Shown here: positions 22,914-30,455 of the stretch, in pieces
Layout: each line of letters opens with the position of its first letter
Numbering within the stretch: the stretch's first letter is position 1
NCBI GenBank assembly: GCA_019420425.1
Contig: JAHZHG010000003.1
Location: 1 to 35,562 of the forward strand
Direction: 5' to 3'
Origin: Clostridiales bacterium
GTDB taxonomy: Bacteria > Bacillota > Clostridia > Lachnospirales > Lachnospiraceae
Length of the DNA: 35,562 bases
Notes under the pieces: generated by a model
What the model saw: the letters and a program-made list of their open reading frames with translations, nothing else
What the model was told of the DNA's origin: nothing
The model's database searches: none
Made by a program: the position numbers and the translations under genes

Positions 22914-23907
22914 TGCAAAAAGAAACCGAAAAACGGCGCTCAACTTTGCCATACTGGCCGCTTTACTCATTTTAGGCATCTGGCTGGACATTAATGCCGG
23001 ATACCGTGAGATCGCCCTTTCTGAGCTTCTGGATATTCTGGCTGGCAAAGGGGAAAAGAGCCTTCGGTATACGCTGATTAACCTGCGGCTGCCCCGTGTA
23101 TTGACCAGTCTGCTGGTGGGGGTTGGCTTGGCCGTTTCCGGCTGTGTAATCCAGAACGTTTCCAGAAATGATATGGCAGAGCCGGGAATCCTGGGCGTAA
23201 ATGCCGGGGCGGGCCTGTTTATCGCTGCCTTTGTGGTATTTGCCCCGGGCGGAAGCTCCATGACCATGGTTCTCCCTCTGCTGGCCTTTGCCGGTTCTGT
23301 CGCCACAGCGCTGGCTGACTACCGCCTGGCCTGCACCCGCACCGGACTGTCCCCCAAACGGCTGCTGCTCATCGGCGTGGCCATGTCCACCGCCATTTCC
23401 AGCGTGACCACCATGCTCATGCTGCGCATGTCGGACAGCGAATATGCCTTTGTGCAAAACTGGCTGTCCGGCAGCATCTGGGGCGCTACCTGGCCTAATA
23501 TCCGGATGCTGGCAGTTGGCCTGCTTTTGCTGGTCAGCTTTGCTTTCTATAAAAGCCGGGATTTAAACGTCCTGAATCTGGGCCGCCAGACAGCCACCGG
23601 CCTTGGCGCCGATGTGCCGAAGCAGACCATAATCCTGCTCGGCGCGGCAGTCGCCATGTCCAGCCTCTGCTGTGCCGTGGGCGGCGGGCTGAGCTTTGTC
23701 GGCCTGGTCTGCCCCCATCTGGCCCGGCGGCTGGTCGGCCCAAACTGCCGGATCCTGCTGCCGGCAACGGTGCTGACCGGCGCGGTGCTTATGGTCTATG
23801 CAGATATTATATCCAGAACGCTACTGTCCCCCAACGAAATCCCGGTGGGAATCGTTGCCTCGGTGATCGGCGCGCCCTATTTTCTGTATCTGCTGATAAA
23901 AACATGA
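22906..23907 (+). CDS. FecCD-type iron-siderophore permease 2
   Basis: 333 residues from TTG 22906, with GGAGGG seven bases upstream and an 8-base overlap with the first permease gene; no ATG start fits as well. The pattern repeats: NLRLPRVLTSLLVGVGLAVS, IQNVSRNDMAEPGILGVNAG, GLSFVGLVCPHLARRLVGPN and SPNEIPVGIVASVIGAPYFL. Membrane segments match the first permease. It is the second half of the channel. An antisense open frame on the minus strand here (about 21933-23306) is only a shadow. Confidence 0.94.
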   Translation: MSNAKRNRKTALNFAILAALLILGIWLDINAGYREIALSELLDILAGKGEKSLRYTLINLRLPRVLTSLLVGVGLAVSGCVIQNVSRNDMAEPGILGVNAGAGLFIAAFVVFAPGGSSMTMVLPLLAFAGSVATALADYRLACTRTGLSPKRLLLIGVAMSTAISSVTTMLMLRMSDSEYAFVQNWLSGSIWGATWPNIRMLAVGLLLLVSFAFYKSRDLNVLNLGRQTATGLGADVPKQTIILLGAAVAMSSLCCAVGGGLSFVGLVCPHLARRLVGPNCRILLPATVLTGAVLMVYADIISRTLLSPNEIPVGIVASVIGAPYFLYLLIKT

Positions 23908-23920
23908 AGGAGAGACGCAT

Positions 23921-24709
23921 ATGAATACGGTTTTAGCCGGAAAAGGTATTTCCGTAGGCTATCAGCAAAATATCATTATCCCCATGATGGATGTCCAGAT
24001 TCCCCAAGGAAAAATCACCTCCATTATCGGCCCCAACGGCTGCGGAAAATCAACGCTGTTAAAGGCGCTCTCCCGTATGCTCCCGGTCAAAAGCGGAGAG
24101 ATCATCCTAGACGGAAAAAGGATCGCCGAGCTGCCCACCGTAGAAATTGCCCGGAAAATGGCCATCCTGCCCCAGGCCCCCCAGGCGCCTTCCGGGCTGA
24201 CGGTTTCCGAGCTGGTGGCCTATGGCCGCTATCCGCACCAAAAAGGCTTTGGCCGGCTGCGCAGTGAGGATCATGAGGCCATTCGCTGGGCGCTAAGCAT
24301 TACCCACATGGAAGAATTTGCCGAGCGCAATATCGACGCACTCTCCGGCGGTCAGCGCCAGAGGGCCTGGATCGCCATGGCCCTGGCCCAGGATACGCCG
24401 GTCATCCTGCTGGACGAGCCCACCACCTATCTGGATATGGCCCATCAGCTAGAGGTGCTGGAGCTTTTGGAAGATCTGAACAGAAAAGAAAAAAAGACCA
24501 TCGCCCTCGTCATCCACGACCTGAACCTGGCCGCCCGTTTCTCCGACTGGCTGATCTGTATGCGGGCCGGAAAGGTCATGTACGAGGGTTCCCCGGAGGA
24601 AATCATGACCGAACGCATGATGGCAGACGTATTTTCCCTGAAAGCCTGCATCAGCAAGGATCCCTGGACGGGGAAACCGATGTGTATCAGCTATGAATTG
24701 AATAAATAA
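23921..24709 (+). CDS. Iron-siderophore ABC transporter ATPase (FecE/FhuC type)
   Basis: 262 residues from ATG 23921 (AAGGAGA). Walker A GPNGCGKST (37-45), Q-loop LPQAPQAP, signature LSGGQRQR (141-148), Walker B VILLDEP (161-167) and the switch His in VIHDLNLAARFSDW are all present. PHQKGFGRLRSEDHEAI is characteristic of iron-siderophore importer ATPases. It energises uptake through the two permeases and is the last gene of the operon. A structured non-coding stretch follows. Confidence 0.95.
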   Translation: MNTVLAGKGISVGYQQNIIIPMMDVQIPQGKITSIIGPNGCGKSTLLKALSRMLPVKSGEIILDGKRIAELPTVEIARKMAILPQAPQAPSGLTVSELVAYGRYPHQKGFGRLRSEDHEAIRWALSITHMEEFAERNIDALSGGQRQRAWIAMALAQDTPVILLDEPTTYLDMAHQLEVLELLEDLNRKEKKTIALVIHDLNLAARFSDWLICMRAGKVMYEGSPEEIMTERMMADVFSLKACISKDPWTGKPMCISYELNK

Positions 24710-24965
24710 TGCATTTCCCCGGTTGGATTTCCCGGCGCCTGGATATTGCCCCGGTACGCATGGGCAGTTCTAATTATAGCGGCGTCTGGGAATCCTCAAC
24801 ATAAAATACTATATGTATTACGCAGCGCTTTCTCTGTAGTTAATTCCATGATACCAGAGAACAAAGTGGGCAAGCCCACATCAACTCCCCCACCCCTCAA
24901 TCTTGAGGGGCTTGCGCACTTTGCGCGCCGAGCATGGTCAGTTTCAGCTGACATCTTCCTCTCAT
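24710..24965 (-). other. Non-coding stretch with tandem hairpins, possible IS200/IS605-type end or structured RNA
   Basis: 24710-24860 shows nothing. Within 24862-24960, read on the minus strand, several stems follow each other: GTCAG-ctgaaa-CTGAC, GCGC-N7-GCGC, the perfect CCCCTCAA/TTGAGGGG (24893-24900 and 24903-24910), and an outer stem pairing 24862-24877 with 24908-24923 at 15 of 16 positions. Such stacks occur at the ends of IS200/IS605 elements and in their guide RNAs, but no transposase or TnpB gene is here, so the link is a guess. On the + strand it could simply terminate the uptake operon. Confidence 0.45.
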
Positions 24966-25028
24966 GCAAGTGCGCATCCTGCCGGAGGCTTTTGTATCAT
25001 AGGAAAATGCGGAGCAGTTTCCTATGAT
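24966..25028 (-). repeat. Hairpin repeat element, copy B
   Basis: Inverted second copy of the element at 16520-16590. The 24-base word (24970-24993) is identical. The stem is ATCATAGGAAA (24996-25006) / TTTCCTATGAT (25018-25028), a perfect 11-bp stem with an 11-base loop whose complement, CTGCTCCGCAT, matches the loop of copy A. It stops at the point where the AbiEi-like homology begins. Confidence 0.75.
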
Positions 25029-25263
25029 GAAAAAGGGCAGATTCTACGCAGACAATTCCCTTTGGAATTAGCGTGGCAAGGAGTTGTTCTTCACAAGATG
25101 AATCCGCACCGGCATTGCACATATTTACAACATCGACAGCACGCATTCCTGCCGCAACGAAATCTGCTGATTTGGCAACACCGCCCTTTTCAATCATAAC
25201 TTGTTTTGCAAACGTTCTAATATCCACGTATTCACCAACTTCCGTTACTAAAATCACGCACAC
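25029..25263 (-). pseudogene. AbiEi-like antitoxin/transcription-factor fragment
   Basis: The minus frame reads YVDIRTFAKQVMIEKGGVAK, SADFVAAGMRAVDVVNMCNA, then, after an apparent internal deletion of about 15-20 residues, EEQLLATLIPKGIVCVESAL FH. This is the N-terminal winged-helix region of AbiEi-type antitoxins of abortive-infection (type IV) toxin-antitoxin systems. After ESALFH the sequence passes directly into repeat copy B, and the remaining domain is absent. No AbiEii-like toxin gene is present. It is non-functional. Confidence 0.7.
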
Positions 25264-25325
25264 TTAATTCGCTCCTGTGTTTGTATTTAATTAAAGCGCC
25301 TATGGCAATAGGTTATTAAAAATTC

Positions 25326-25354
25326 TTGTAGTAATGGGTGCTCTTGGGTATAAT
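25326..25354 (+). promoter_or_regulatory. Promoter of the broken AAA ATPase gene
   Basis: TTGTAG (25326-25331), 17 bases, TATAAT (25349-25354), about 65 bases before the GTG start. Confidence 0.6.
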
Positions 25355-25417
25355 AAAAAATGGAATATTGAGTTTGAATATATCAAATGTTACTTGGTAA
25401 GCCAAAGTGGTGAAAAA

Positions 25418-26436
25418 GTGAAGTTAGAAACAATAAGTATTAAAAATTACAGATGCTTTGAAGAGATGAAAATTTCCCTGAGCGACCATTTAACGTTGTT
25501 TGTCGGAAAAAATGGTGCAGGGAAATCTACGATATTAGATGCGATAGCCGTGTCAATCAGTACTTTTTTGTGCGGCATTGAGGGCGCTGTAAGCAGGAAT
25601 ATTCAGAAAGAGGATGCCAAATATAACTTTTATGATCTGGACGGAGTTATTGATCCGCAGCATCAGTTTCCGGTAGTAATTACAGGCTGGGGAGAGTGCA
25701 ACGGTGAAACGATTGAGTGGACGCGCGCATTAAACTCAATTGGAGGGAAAACAACGGTAAAGGATGCCCAGCAGATCATTGGTATTGCTGAGGGAGTACA
25801 AAAGCAGATTATGACCGGAAATCCAGATTGTACTGCCAATTCTCTCTTATTATAGTACTGGGAGACTGTATGCCCAAAAGAAGGAAGAGAGATTTAAAAA
25901 CGCTGCAGAAATTTAACCGGCAAGTGGGCTATCTGGACTGCATGGCTGCGGAATCAAATGAGAAAATGATGTTAAACTGGTTTGAGAAGATGACATTGAA
26001 AAGTCTGCAAAACCAGCAGAAATCTGGTGTGACAGATAAGTTGCCGCAGCTAAAAGTGGTGGAAGATGCGATTTGCAAATGTTCTCAGAAAATCAGCGGT
26101 TATCAGGAACCTGCGATGTTTTTTGACCTTGATACGCATCGGCTTCATGTTGAATACTGGGATTCCGGCAGAAAATGCCGTTTTGCGCTGAATGAGATGA
26201 GCGATGGCTATAAGAATACATTAAGCATGATAGGGGATATTGCTTACAGAATGGCTGTCCTGAATCCGCAATTAGGCGATGCAGTTCTGGATAAAACGCC
26301 GGGTATCATTTTAATTGACGAGATTGATTTACATCTCCATCCCCAGTGGCAGCAGACAATCTTGAAAGACTTGCGGGATATTTTCCCGATGGTACAGAAG
26401 GAGCATATCCGGGTGCTTGACAGCGGACGGGTTTAA
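25418..26436 (+). pseudogene. AAA-family (SMC/RecF/OLD-like) ATPase gene with several lesions
   Basis: From GTG 25418 the product reads KLETISIKNYRCFEEMKISL and Walker A FVGKNGAGKSTILDAIA, then SRNIQKEDAKYNFYDLDGVI. After MTGNPD the frame breaks at about 25828: the right continuation is IVLPILSYYSTGRLYAQKKE in a second frame, then KRDLKTLQKFNRQVGYLDCM in a third (from about 25875). This carries on through NEMSDGYKNTLSMIGDIAYR and Walker B PGIILIDEIDLHLHPQWQQT. After DIFPMVQ the usual THAP segment is missing and the frame ends at SGRV. Such ATPases are defence genes, often paired with an HNH nuclease (Septu-like) or retrons; no partner is visible. At least two frameshifts and one deletion make it inactive. 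Confidence 0.8.
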
Positions 26437-26481
26437 CATGTGACGCACACCGGAAAAATATTCTCTTGACGATAAATCCCT

Positions 26482-26700
26482 ATGATGTTTATTCTATTAG
26501 AAAGATACTCCTTGCCGGAGAATAGAAAAAATGTATTATGTCAGGCAAAGAGGGAAATTAGAAAAATTTGTGGAAATAAAAACCATGAGGCATATTTAGC
26601 AATTTTAAAGAAGATTTATAAACGATATACAGATGAGGAAATGTTTACGCCTTACTGTGGTATTGTAATATCATGGCTGGAAGATCAACTTGGAATATAA
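26482..26700 (+). CDS. Short unrecognised open frame after the ATPase remnant
   Basis: 72 codons, MMFILLERYSLPENRKNVL ... ending TDEEMFTPYCGIVISWLEDQ LGI. The second half (HEAYLAILKKIYKRYTDEEM) looks like real protein: amphipathic helices with normal codon use. There is no convincing ribosome site before the first ATG, and the region upstream is decayed. I do not recognise the family. It may be the 3' end of a lost partner gene of the ATPase. A good terminator follows at 26740. Confidence 0.35.
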   Translation: MMFILLERYSLPENRKNVLCQAKREIRKICGNKNHEAYLAILKKIYKRYTDEEMFTPYCGIVISWLEDQLGI

Positions 26701-26739
26701 TAGTTTACATAAAAGAAAAACTTGATAGAGCTTTTTGAT

Positions 26740-26777
26740 AAAGGACTATGGGGTATACGAAACCTTCATAGTCCTTT
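26740..26777 (+). terminator. Terminator after the ATPase remnant
   Basis: Perfect 11-bp arms AAAGGACTATG (26740-26750) and CATAGTCCTTT (26767-26777), then TTGC. In the rest of the gap (26778-27025) I see no gene. Confidence 0.7.
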
Positions 26778-27025
26778 TGCAGAGGAAGGAGGGCATGTAC
26801 TGTGGATTATACTAGATACAGAATCTCTTGGTATTTTCCAGATTCGACTTATTTTAAAAGCTTTTATCTGCCTGCTCTTTAATAGGTAGTAAGCAGTGTT
26901 TTTCCGATTATCAGCATTTCGCACAGACCGTCTATACTTATCATATCATTGTAATTTACGTTTTGATATTTGATAATTGAAACTTTAGAAAACGGCAAAA
27001 ATATATTGCTCAATGCAGAAGTTCG

Positions 27026-27077
27026 TTGGATTTATTGCCGGTAATGTGATATACTATAACGTAGATTTGTATAGTAT
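27026..27077 (+). promoter_or_regulatory. Promoter and inverted repeat upstream of the fic gene
   Basis: TTGGAT (27026-27031), 18 bases and TATACT (27050-27055) preceded by TG-A make an extended -10 promoter. ATACTATA (27051-27058) and TATAGTAT (27070-27077) form an 8-bp inverted repeat covering the -10 and the start of transcription. Since the Fic protein has an N-terminal HTH, self-repression is plausible. Confidence 0.55.
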
Positions 27078-27106
27078 CAGATTCGATTGATAACGGAGGA
27101 AAGCAG

Positions 27107-27997
27107 ATGCGATACCTTTCAGTTGCTGAAATAGCAAAAAAATGGAATATATCGGAGCGCAGTGTGAGAAATTACTGTGCTCATAGGCGTGTGCGGGGGG
27201 CTTTTCTTACCGGAAAGACCTGGAATATTCCGGAGGACGCCGAAAAACCAGAGCGTTCCAACAAAAAGAAAGAACCTCCACTCACACTGCTGGATATCCT
27301 GCAGGAACAAAAAGCAAGCAAATATTCCGGCGGTATTTACCATAAAACACAAATTGATTTAACGTATAGCTCAAACCATATTGAGGGAAGTCGTCTGACC
27401 CATGAGCAGACGAGATATATTTTTGAGACCAATACCATCGGCGTAGAGAATGAAGTTCTCAACGTAGATGATGTGATTGAAACTGCAAATCATTTTCGAT
27501 GTATTGATATGATTATCGACCATGCAAAAGCTGCTTTGACTGAGAAGTTTATCAAGGAGCTTCATCTGACTTTGAAAAGCGGAACCAGTGATTCCAGAAA
27601 AGACTGGTTTGCAGTGGGGAGTTATAAGAAGTTGCCTAATGAGGTGGGCGGCATGGATACTGCTCTACCCGAAGAAGTTGCCGGTAAGATGAAAGCATTG
27701 CTGACAATGTATAACGCAAAAGAAGAAAAGACGTTTGAAGATATTCTGGATTTCCATGTAAAGTTTGAGCGAATTCATCCGTTTCAGGACGGTAACGGTC
27801 GTATGGGCAGGCTGATTATGTTCAAGGAATGTTTGAAATATAATATCGTTCCCTTTATTATTGAGGATAACCTGAAGATGTTCTACTATAGAGGATTAAA
27901 GGAGTGGGACAATGAAAAAGGCTATTTGACAGACACATGCCTGACCGCACAGGATCGATATAAGGCGTATTTGGATTATTTCAGAATTTCATATTAA
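27107..27997 (+). CDS. Fic family protein with N-terminal HTH domain
   Basis: 296 residues from ATG 27107 (CGGAGGA). Residues 1-45 (SVAEIAKKWNISERSVRNYC, TGKTWNIPEDAEKP) are a MerR/excisionase-like HTH. The Fic domain carries HPFQDGNGRMGR (residues 224-235), a fully canonical active site for transferring AMP or another nucleotide moiety to protein hydroxyls. The inhibitory motif SNHIEG (S89 to G94; pattern [S/T]xxxE[G/N]) lies before the Fic core, so the enzyme is of the self-inhibited class II. Target unknown. It sits in a defence island between a broken ATPase and a DUF1016 gene; a role in stress or phage response is inference. Confidence 0.93.
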   Translation: MRYLSVAEIAKKWNISERSVRNYCAHRRVRGAFLTGKTWNIPEDAEKPERSNKKKEPPLTLLDILQEQKASKYSGGIYHKTQIDLTYSSNHIEGSRLTHEQTRYIFETNTIGVENEVLNVDDVIETANHFRCIDMIIDHAKAALTEKFIKELHLTLKSGTSDSRKDWFAVGSYKKLPNEVGGMDTALPEEVAGKMKALLTMYNAKEEKTFEDILDFHVKFERIHPFQDGNGRMGRLIMFKECLKYNIVPFIIEDNLKMFYYRGLKEWDNEKGYLTDTCLTAQDRYKAYLDYFRISY

Positions 27998-28030
27998 GTA
28001 AGATAATTTTCAAAGCATCAAATTTGGTTC

Positions 28031-28157
28031 CAAAGTGTCAATTTGATACTTTGAGGAAAAACCGAAATCAAATGTTTTCTGTGTCTCTGGCTTGATTTTA
28101 CCAATGATTTACTAATATTTCTGGAGAGTCAGACTGGACTCCAATATTTCTTGGAGT
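28031..28157. repeat. Two short hairpin repeats upstream of the DUF1016 gene
   Basis: CAAAGTGTC (28031-28039) with GATACTTTG (28045-28053), 8 of 9 pairs and a 5-base gap; and ACTCCAA (28138-28144) with TTGGAGT (28151-28157), perfect with a 6-base gap. They resemble in design, not in sequence, the repeat at 28248-28274. The gap 27998-28292 holds no gene otherwise. Confidence 0.6.
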
Positions 28158-28247
28158 ATCTGTTGTCGGACTGGAATATAGCGGGCAAATCGCGGCAAAA
28201 CGAGGCAGAATATTGTAGAATTTTGAGGAATATTTTATTATGATATG

Positions 28248-28274
28248 AATTGGGTAGACGGCTTCTACCCAATT
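28248..28274. repeat. Inverted repeat in the DUF1016 leader (copy 1)
   Basis: Perfect 11-bp arms AATTGGGTAGA (28248-28258) and TCTACCCAATT (28264-28274) around CGGCT, 18 bases before the start codon. A second copy is inside the coding region at 28577-28603. It could be an operator or an RNA hairpin close to the ribosome site. Confidence 0.8.
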
Positions 28275-28292
28275 TAACCGGGAGGGTATAGC

Positions 28293-29333
28293 ATGGAAAA
28301 TATTGTGACAGGTGATTTTTTTGACAGGGTATTAGAAGTTCTTAAAAAAGCCAGAGAACAAGCAAAAATGGCATTGAATATTTCTATGGTCTATTCTTAC
28401 TATGAAGTGGGACGGATGATTGTAGAAGAGGAACAGAATGGGGCGCAGAGAGCTGAATATGGGAAAGCGATTCTTAAAGAGTTATCAAAACGTTTGACGG
28501 AGAATTTAGGAAAGGGATTTTCTGTAGAAAATTTGAAACTAATGCGCAGATTTTATGTGGTATATTCCCAAGATCAAATTGGGCAGAAAGTGTCTACCCA
28601 ATTTAAAAATTTACCTGTAACAAAAGAGGGAAGGAAATTTTTCTTAAGTTTTTCGCATTATGTATTACTTATGCGTATCCCAAATATAGATGAACGTCAT
28701 TTTTATGAAATTGAAGCAGCCAGAAATGGTTGGGGAGTAAAGGAACTGGGAAGGCAGTATGATAGTGCACTATATGAACGATTAGCATTGAGCAGAGATA
28801 AAGAGGGGATAGAAAGGTTATCAACAGAAGGACAAATAATTGAGAAACCAGAAGATTTATTGAAAGACCCGTATGTTTTGGAGTTTACAGGTTTACCGGA
28901 ACTTGCAAAATATTCAGAAACGGATTTAGAAACTAGGATAATTGATCATCTGCAAGATTTCTTGTTGGAATTAGGGCGAGGATTTACTTTTGTTGGACGA
29001 CAGGTAAGATTTACTTTTGAAGATGAACACTATAGAGTAGATTTGGTATTTTATAATCGTCTGTTGCGTTGTTTTGTGCTATTTGATTTAAAGATTGGTC
29101 GATTAAAGCATCAGGACATAGGGCAGATGCAGATGTATGTGAATTATTATGACCGTAAGGTGAAATTGGAAGATGAAAATCCGACAATAGGAATCCTGCT
29201 GTGCAAAAATAAGAATGATGCTGTTGTTGAGATGACTTTGCCGGAGGATAATAATCAGATATTCGCAAGTAAGTATCTAACGGTGTTGCCTAGTAAAGAG
29301 GAATTGAAAAAGTTGATGGAAAGTGAAGAATAG
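28293..29333 (+). CDS. DUF1016 family PD-(D/E)XK nuclease-fold protein (YhcG-like)
   Basis: 346 residues from ATG 28293 (GGGAGGG). The N-terminal domain (10-165) has VYSYYEVGRMIVEEEQNGAQ, AILKELSKRLTENLGKGFSV, ENLKLMRRFY and FLSFSHYVLLMRI, typical of DUF1016_N. The C-terminal domain (about 185-345) has the nuclease core: FTFVGRQVRFTFEDEHYRVD LVFYNRLL (Asp250), then CFVLFDLKIGRLKHQDIGQM (Asp265, Lys267), ending YVNYYDRKV. Such proteins often accompany restriction and defence genes; their substrate is not established. Residues 95-104 (QIGQKVSTQF) are encoded by a second copy of the leader inverted repeat, lying in the variable linker between domain motifs. The frame is intact. Confidence 0.92.
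   Translation: MENIVTGDFFDRVLEVLKKAREQAKMALNISMVYSYYEVGRMIVEEEQNGAQRAEYGKAILKELSKRLTENLGKGFSVENLKLMRRFYVVYSQDQIGQKVSTQFKNLPVTKEGRKFFLSFSHYVLLMRIPNIDERHFYEIEAARNGWGVKELGRQYDSALYERLALSRDKEGIERLSTEGQIIEKPEDLLKDPYVLEFTGLPELAKYSETDLETRIIDHLQDFLLELGRGFTFVGRQVRFTFEDEHYRVDLVFYNRLLRCFVLFDLKIGRLKHQDIGQMQMYVNYYDRKVKLEDENPTIGILLCKNKNDAVVEMTLPEDNNQIFASKYLTVLPSKEELKKLMESEE
28577..28603. repeat. Inverted repeat inside the DUF1016 gene (copy 2)
   Basis: AATTGGGCAGA (28577-28587), AAGTG, TCTACCCAATT (28593-28603): one mismatch in the stem. The right arm plus three bases (TCTACCCAATTTAA) is identical to copy 1 over 14 bases, and the gap is again 5 bases. It is read in frame as QIGQKVSTQF. Confidence 0.8.
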
Positions 29334-29810
29334 GGATTCGGGATAAATATTATGCCAGGTACTCCTTGAACATAGAAAATAATGATAAAAAACATACGGC
29401 ACAAATCATTGTCTGGGAAATATATTTTTTCCGGTTGAACATAAATTTATGTTACGTTGGAGGTATCCGGAGCTTGATAAAGTTTGTAGGCTAAATTCTG
29501 GTAATATCGTTCTTGTGGCTGGATATACAGGAATGCAGAAAAAGTGCATATTTACATCACATTGTGAACTTTAATATACGGAGAGGTTAAAGAGTAGTAT
29601 ATTGTTGTTTGAAAGATGCCCCTTTTGACGTTGGATTTGAAATCATAGCGGAAAATGCTCAGGTAAATGCAGAGTGTATATAAGGCATGGAATGGCTACA
29701 GAAGAAGATTGGGAGAAAATAGAGAATAGCAAAAAGGCTGAACCGGTAGATATCTCACCAATTCAGCCTCTGTAAAATAAATTGCTCATAAGCTCAGCAA
29801 TATCTCGTAC
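29334..29810. other. AT-rich gap between DUF1016 and the Wadjet operon
   Basis: 477 bases without a credible gene. It contains the perfect palindrome ACATAAATTTATGT (29439-29452) and short protein-like scraps on the + strand (APFDVGFEIIAENAQVNAE near 29615-29680) that may be leftovers of a deleted gene. The terminator of the minus-strand operon lies at its right end. Confidence 0.5.
29735..29769 (-). terminator. Terminator of the Wadjet-DUF3786 operon
   Basis: On the minus strand AGGCTGAA (29762-29769) pairs with TTCAGCCT (29735-29742), followed by TTTTTGC. It lies 42 bases after the DUF3786 stop and may serve the + strand gene too. Confidence 0.75.
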
Positions 29811-30455
29811 TCATTTTTCTAACATTTCCAGTAAATCCGAGACAATGCACCCGACCGTTTCATAGTGCACAAAGTCCGTAACCTGCTCATCCACCAGCAC
29901 CTGCGCCTGTGCGGGGAAGTCCTCGTCTGCGTCCCAGAAAACCAGCTGCAGGGATATGCATGGAAATGCCGCGAACTGAAACGCTGCGTCTCCCCGGGAG
30001 AGCTGCCGCCCGCCGAGCCTTTGGCAGGCTTTGGCCAACTCCTCCACTCTCCCGGTCCAGGTTTTGCAAAAGTCCGCCAGCAGCGGGTCCTGTACGGAAG
30101 CGCTCCTGCTCACCACGCCGTCCAGGGCATGGTTCGGCACCCAGCTTCCGGCAATCGCCGGTTCATCCTTCGTATAATACAGCAAATGGTAAATCGCCAT
30201 GGACTCGTTGAAATACAGCTCCTCGCTCCATACCTCTCCGTTCTGCTTTTCCAGATGCCCGTCCTCAAGCCTCAGCCGGTAGGGAACGCCAAAATAGGAA
30301 AGATACAGATACCGCTCATCCGCTTCCAATCCGAGAATCCCCGCAATTCTTCCGGGGTCAAAGCCGGCAAATGTGCTGCGCCACTGCTCCGAAACCACCT
30401 CATACTCCGCAAACCGCACGCCACGGCTCTGAAAGGCATGGTAATTTACGCTCAT
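29811..30455 (-). CDS. DUF3786 domain protein, coupled to jetD
   Basis: 214 residues from ATG 30455, which overlaps the jetD stop (ATGA), with GGAGGGGAAGGA just upstream. The protein follows the DUF3786 plan: YLYLSYFGVPYRLRLEDGHL, then AIYHLLYYTKDEPAIAGSWV (middle helix and tryptophan), CQRLGGRQLSRGDAAFQFAA FPCISLQLVFWDADEDFPAQ, and the final AQVLVDEQVTDFVHYETVGC. Relatives are stand-alone cytosolic proteins of anaerobes with no known role. Its translational coupling to the last Wadjet gene, followed by a terminator, makes it the fifth gene of this operon in practice. Whether it works with Wadjet is unknown. The DUF assignment is from memory of the family pattern. Confidence 0.78.
   Translation of the reverse strand: MSVNYHAFQSRGVRFAEYEVVSEQWRSTFAGFDPGRIAGILGLEADERYLYLSYFGVPYRLRLEDGHLEKQNGEVWSEELYFNESMAIYHLLYYTKDEPAIAGSWVPNHALDGVVSRSASVQDPLLADFCKTWTGRVEELAKACQRLGGRQLSRGDAAFQFAAFPCISLQLVFWDADEDFPAQAQVLVDEQVTDFVHYETVGCIVSDLLEMLEK

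Noticed and set aside
21933..23306. 457-codon open frame on the minus strand across the two permease genes
   Set aside because: It is antisense to two unmistakable FecCD permeases, is extremely rich in Arg, Gly, Gln and Ser, and has no ribosome site: a shadow of GC-rich membrane-protein codons.
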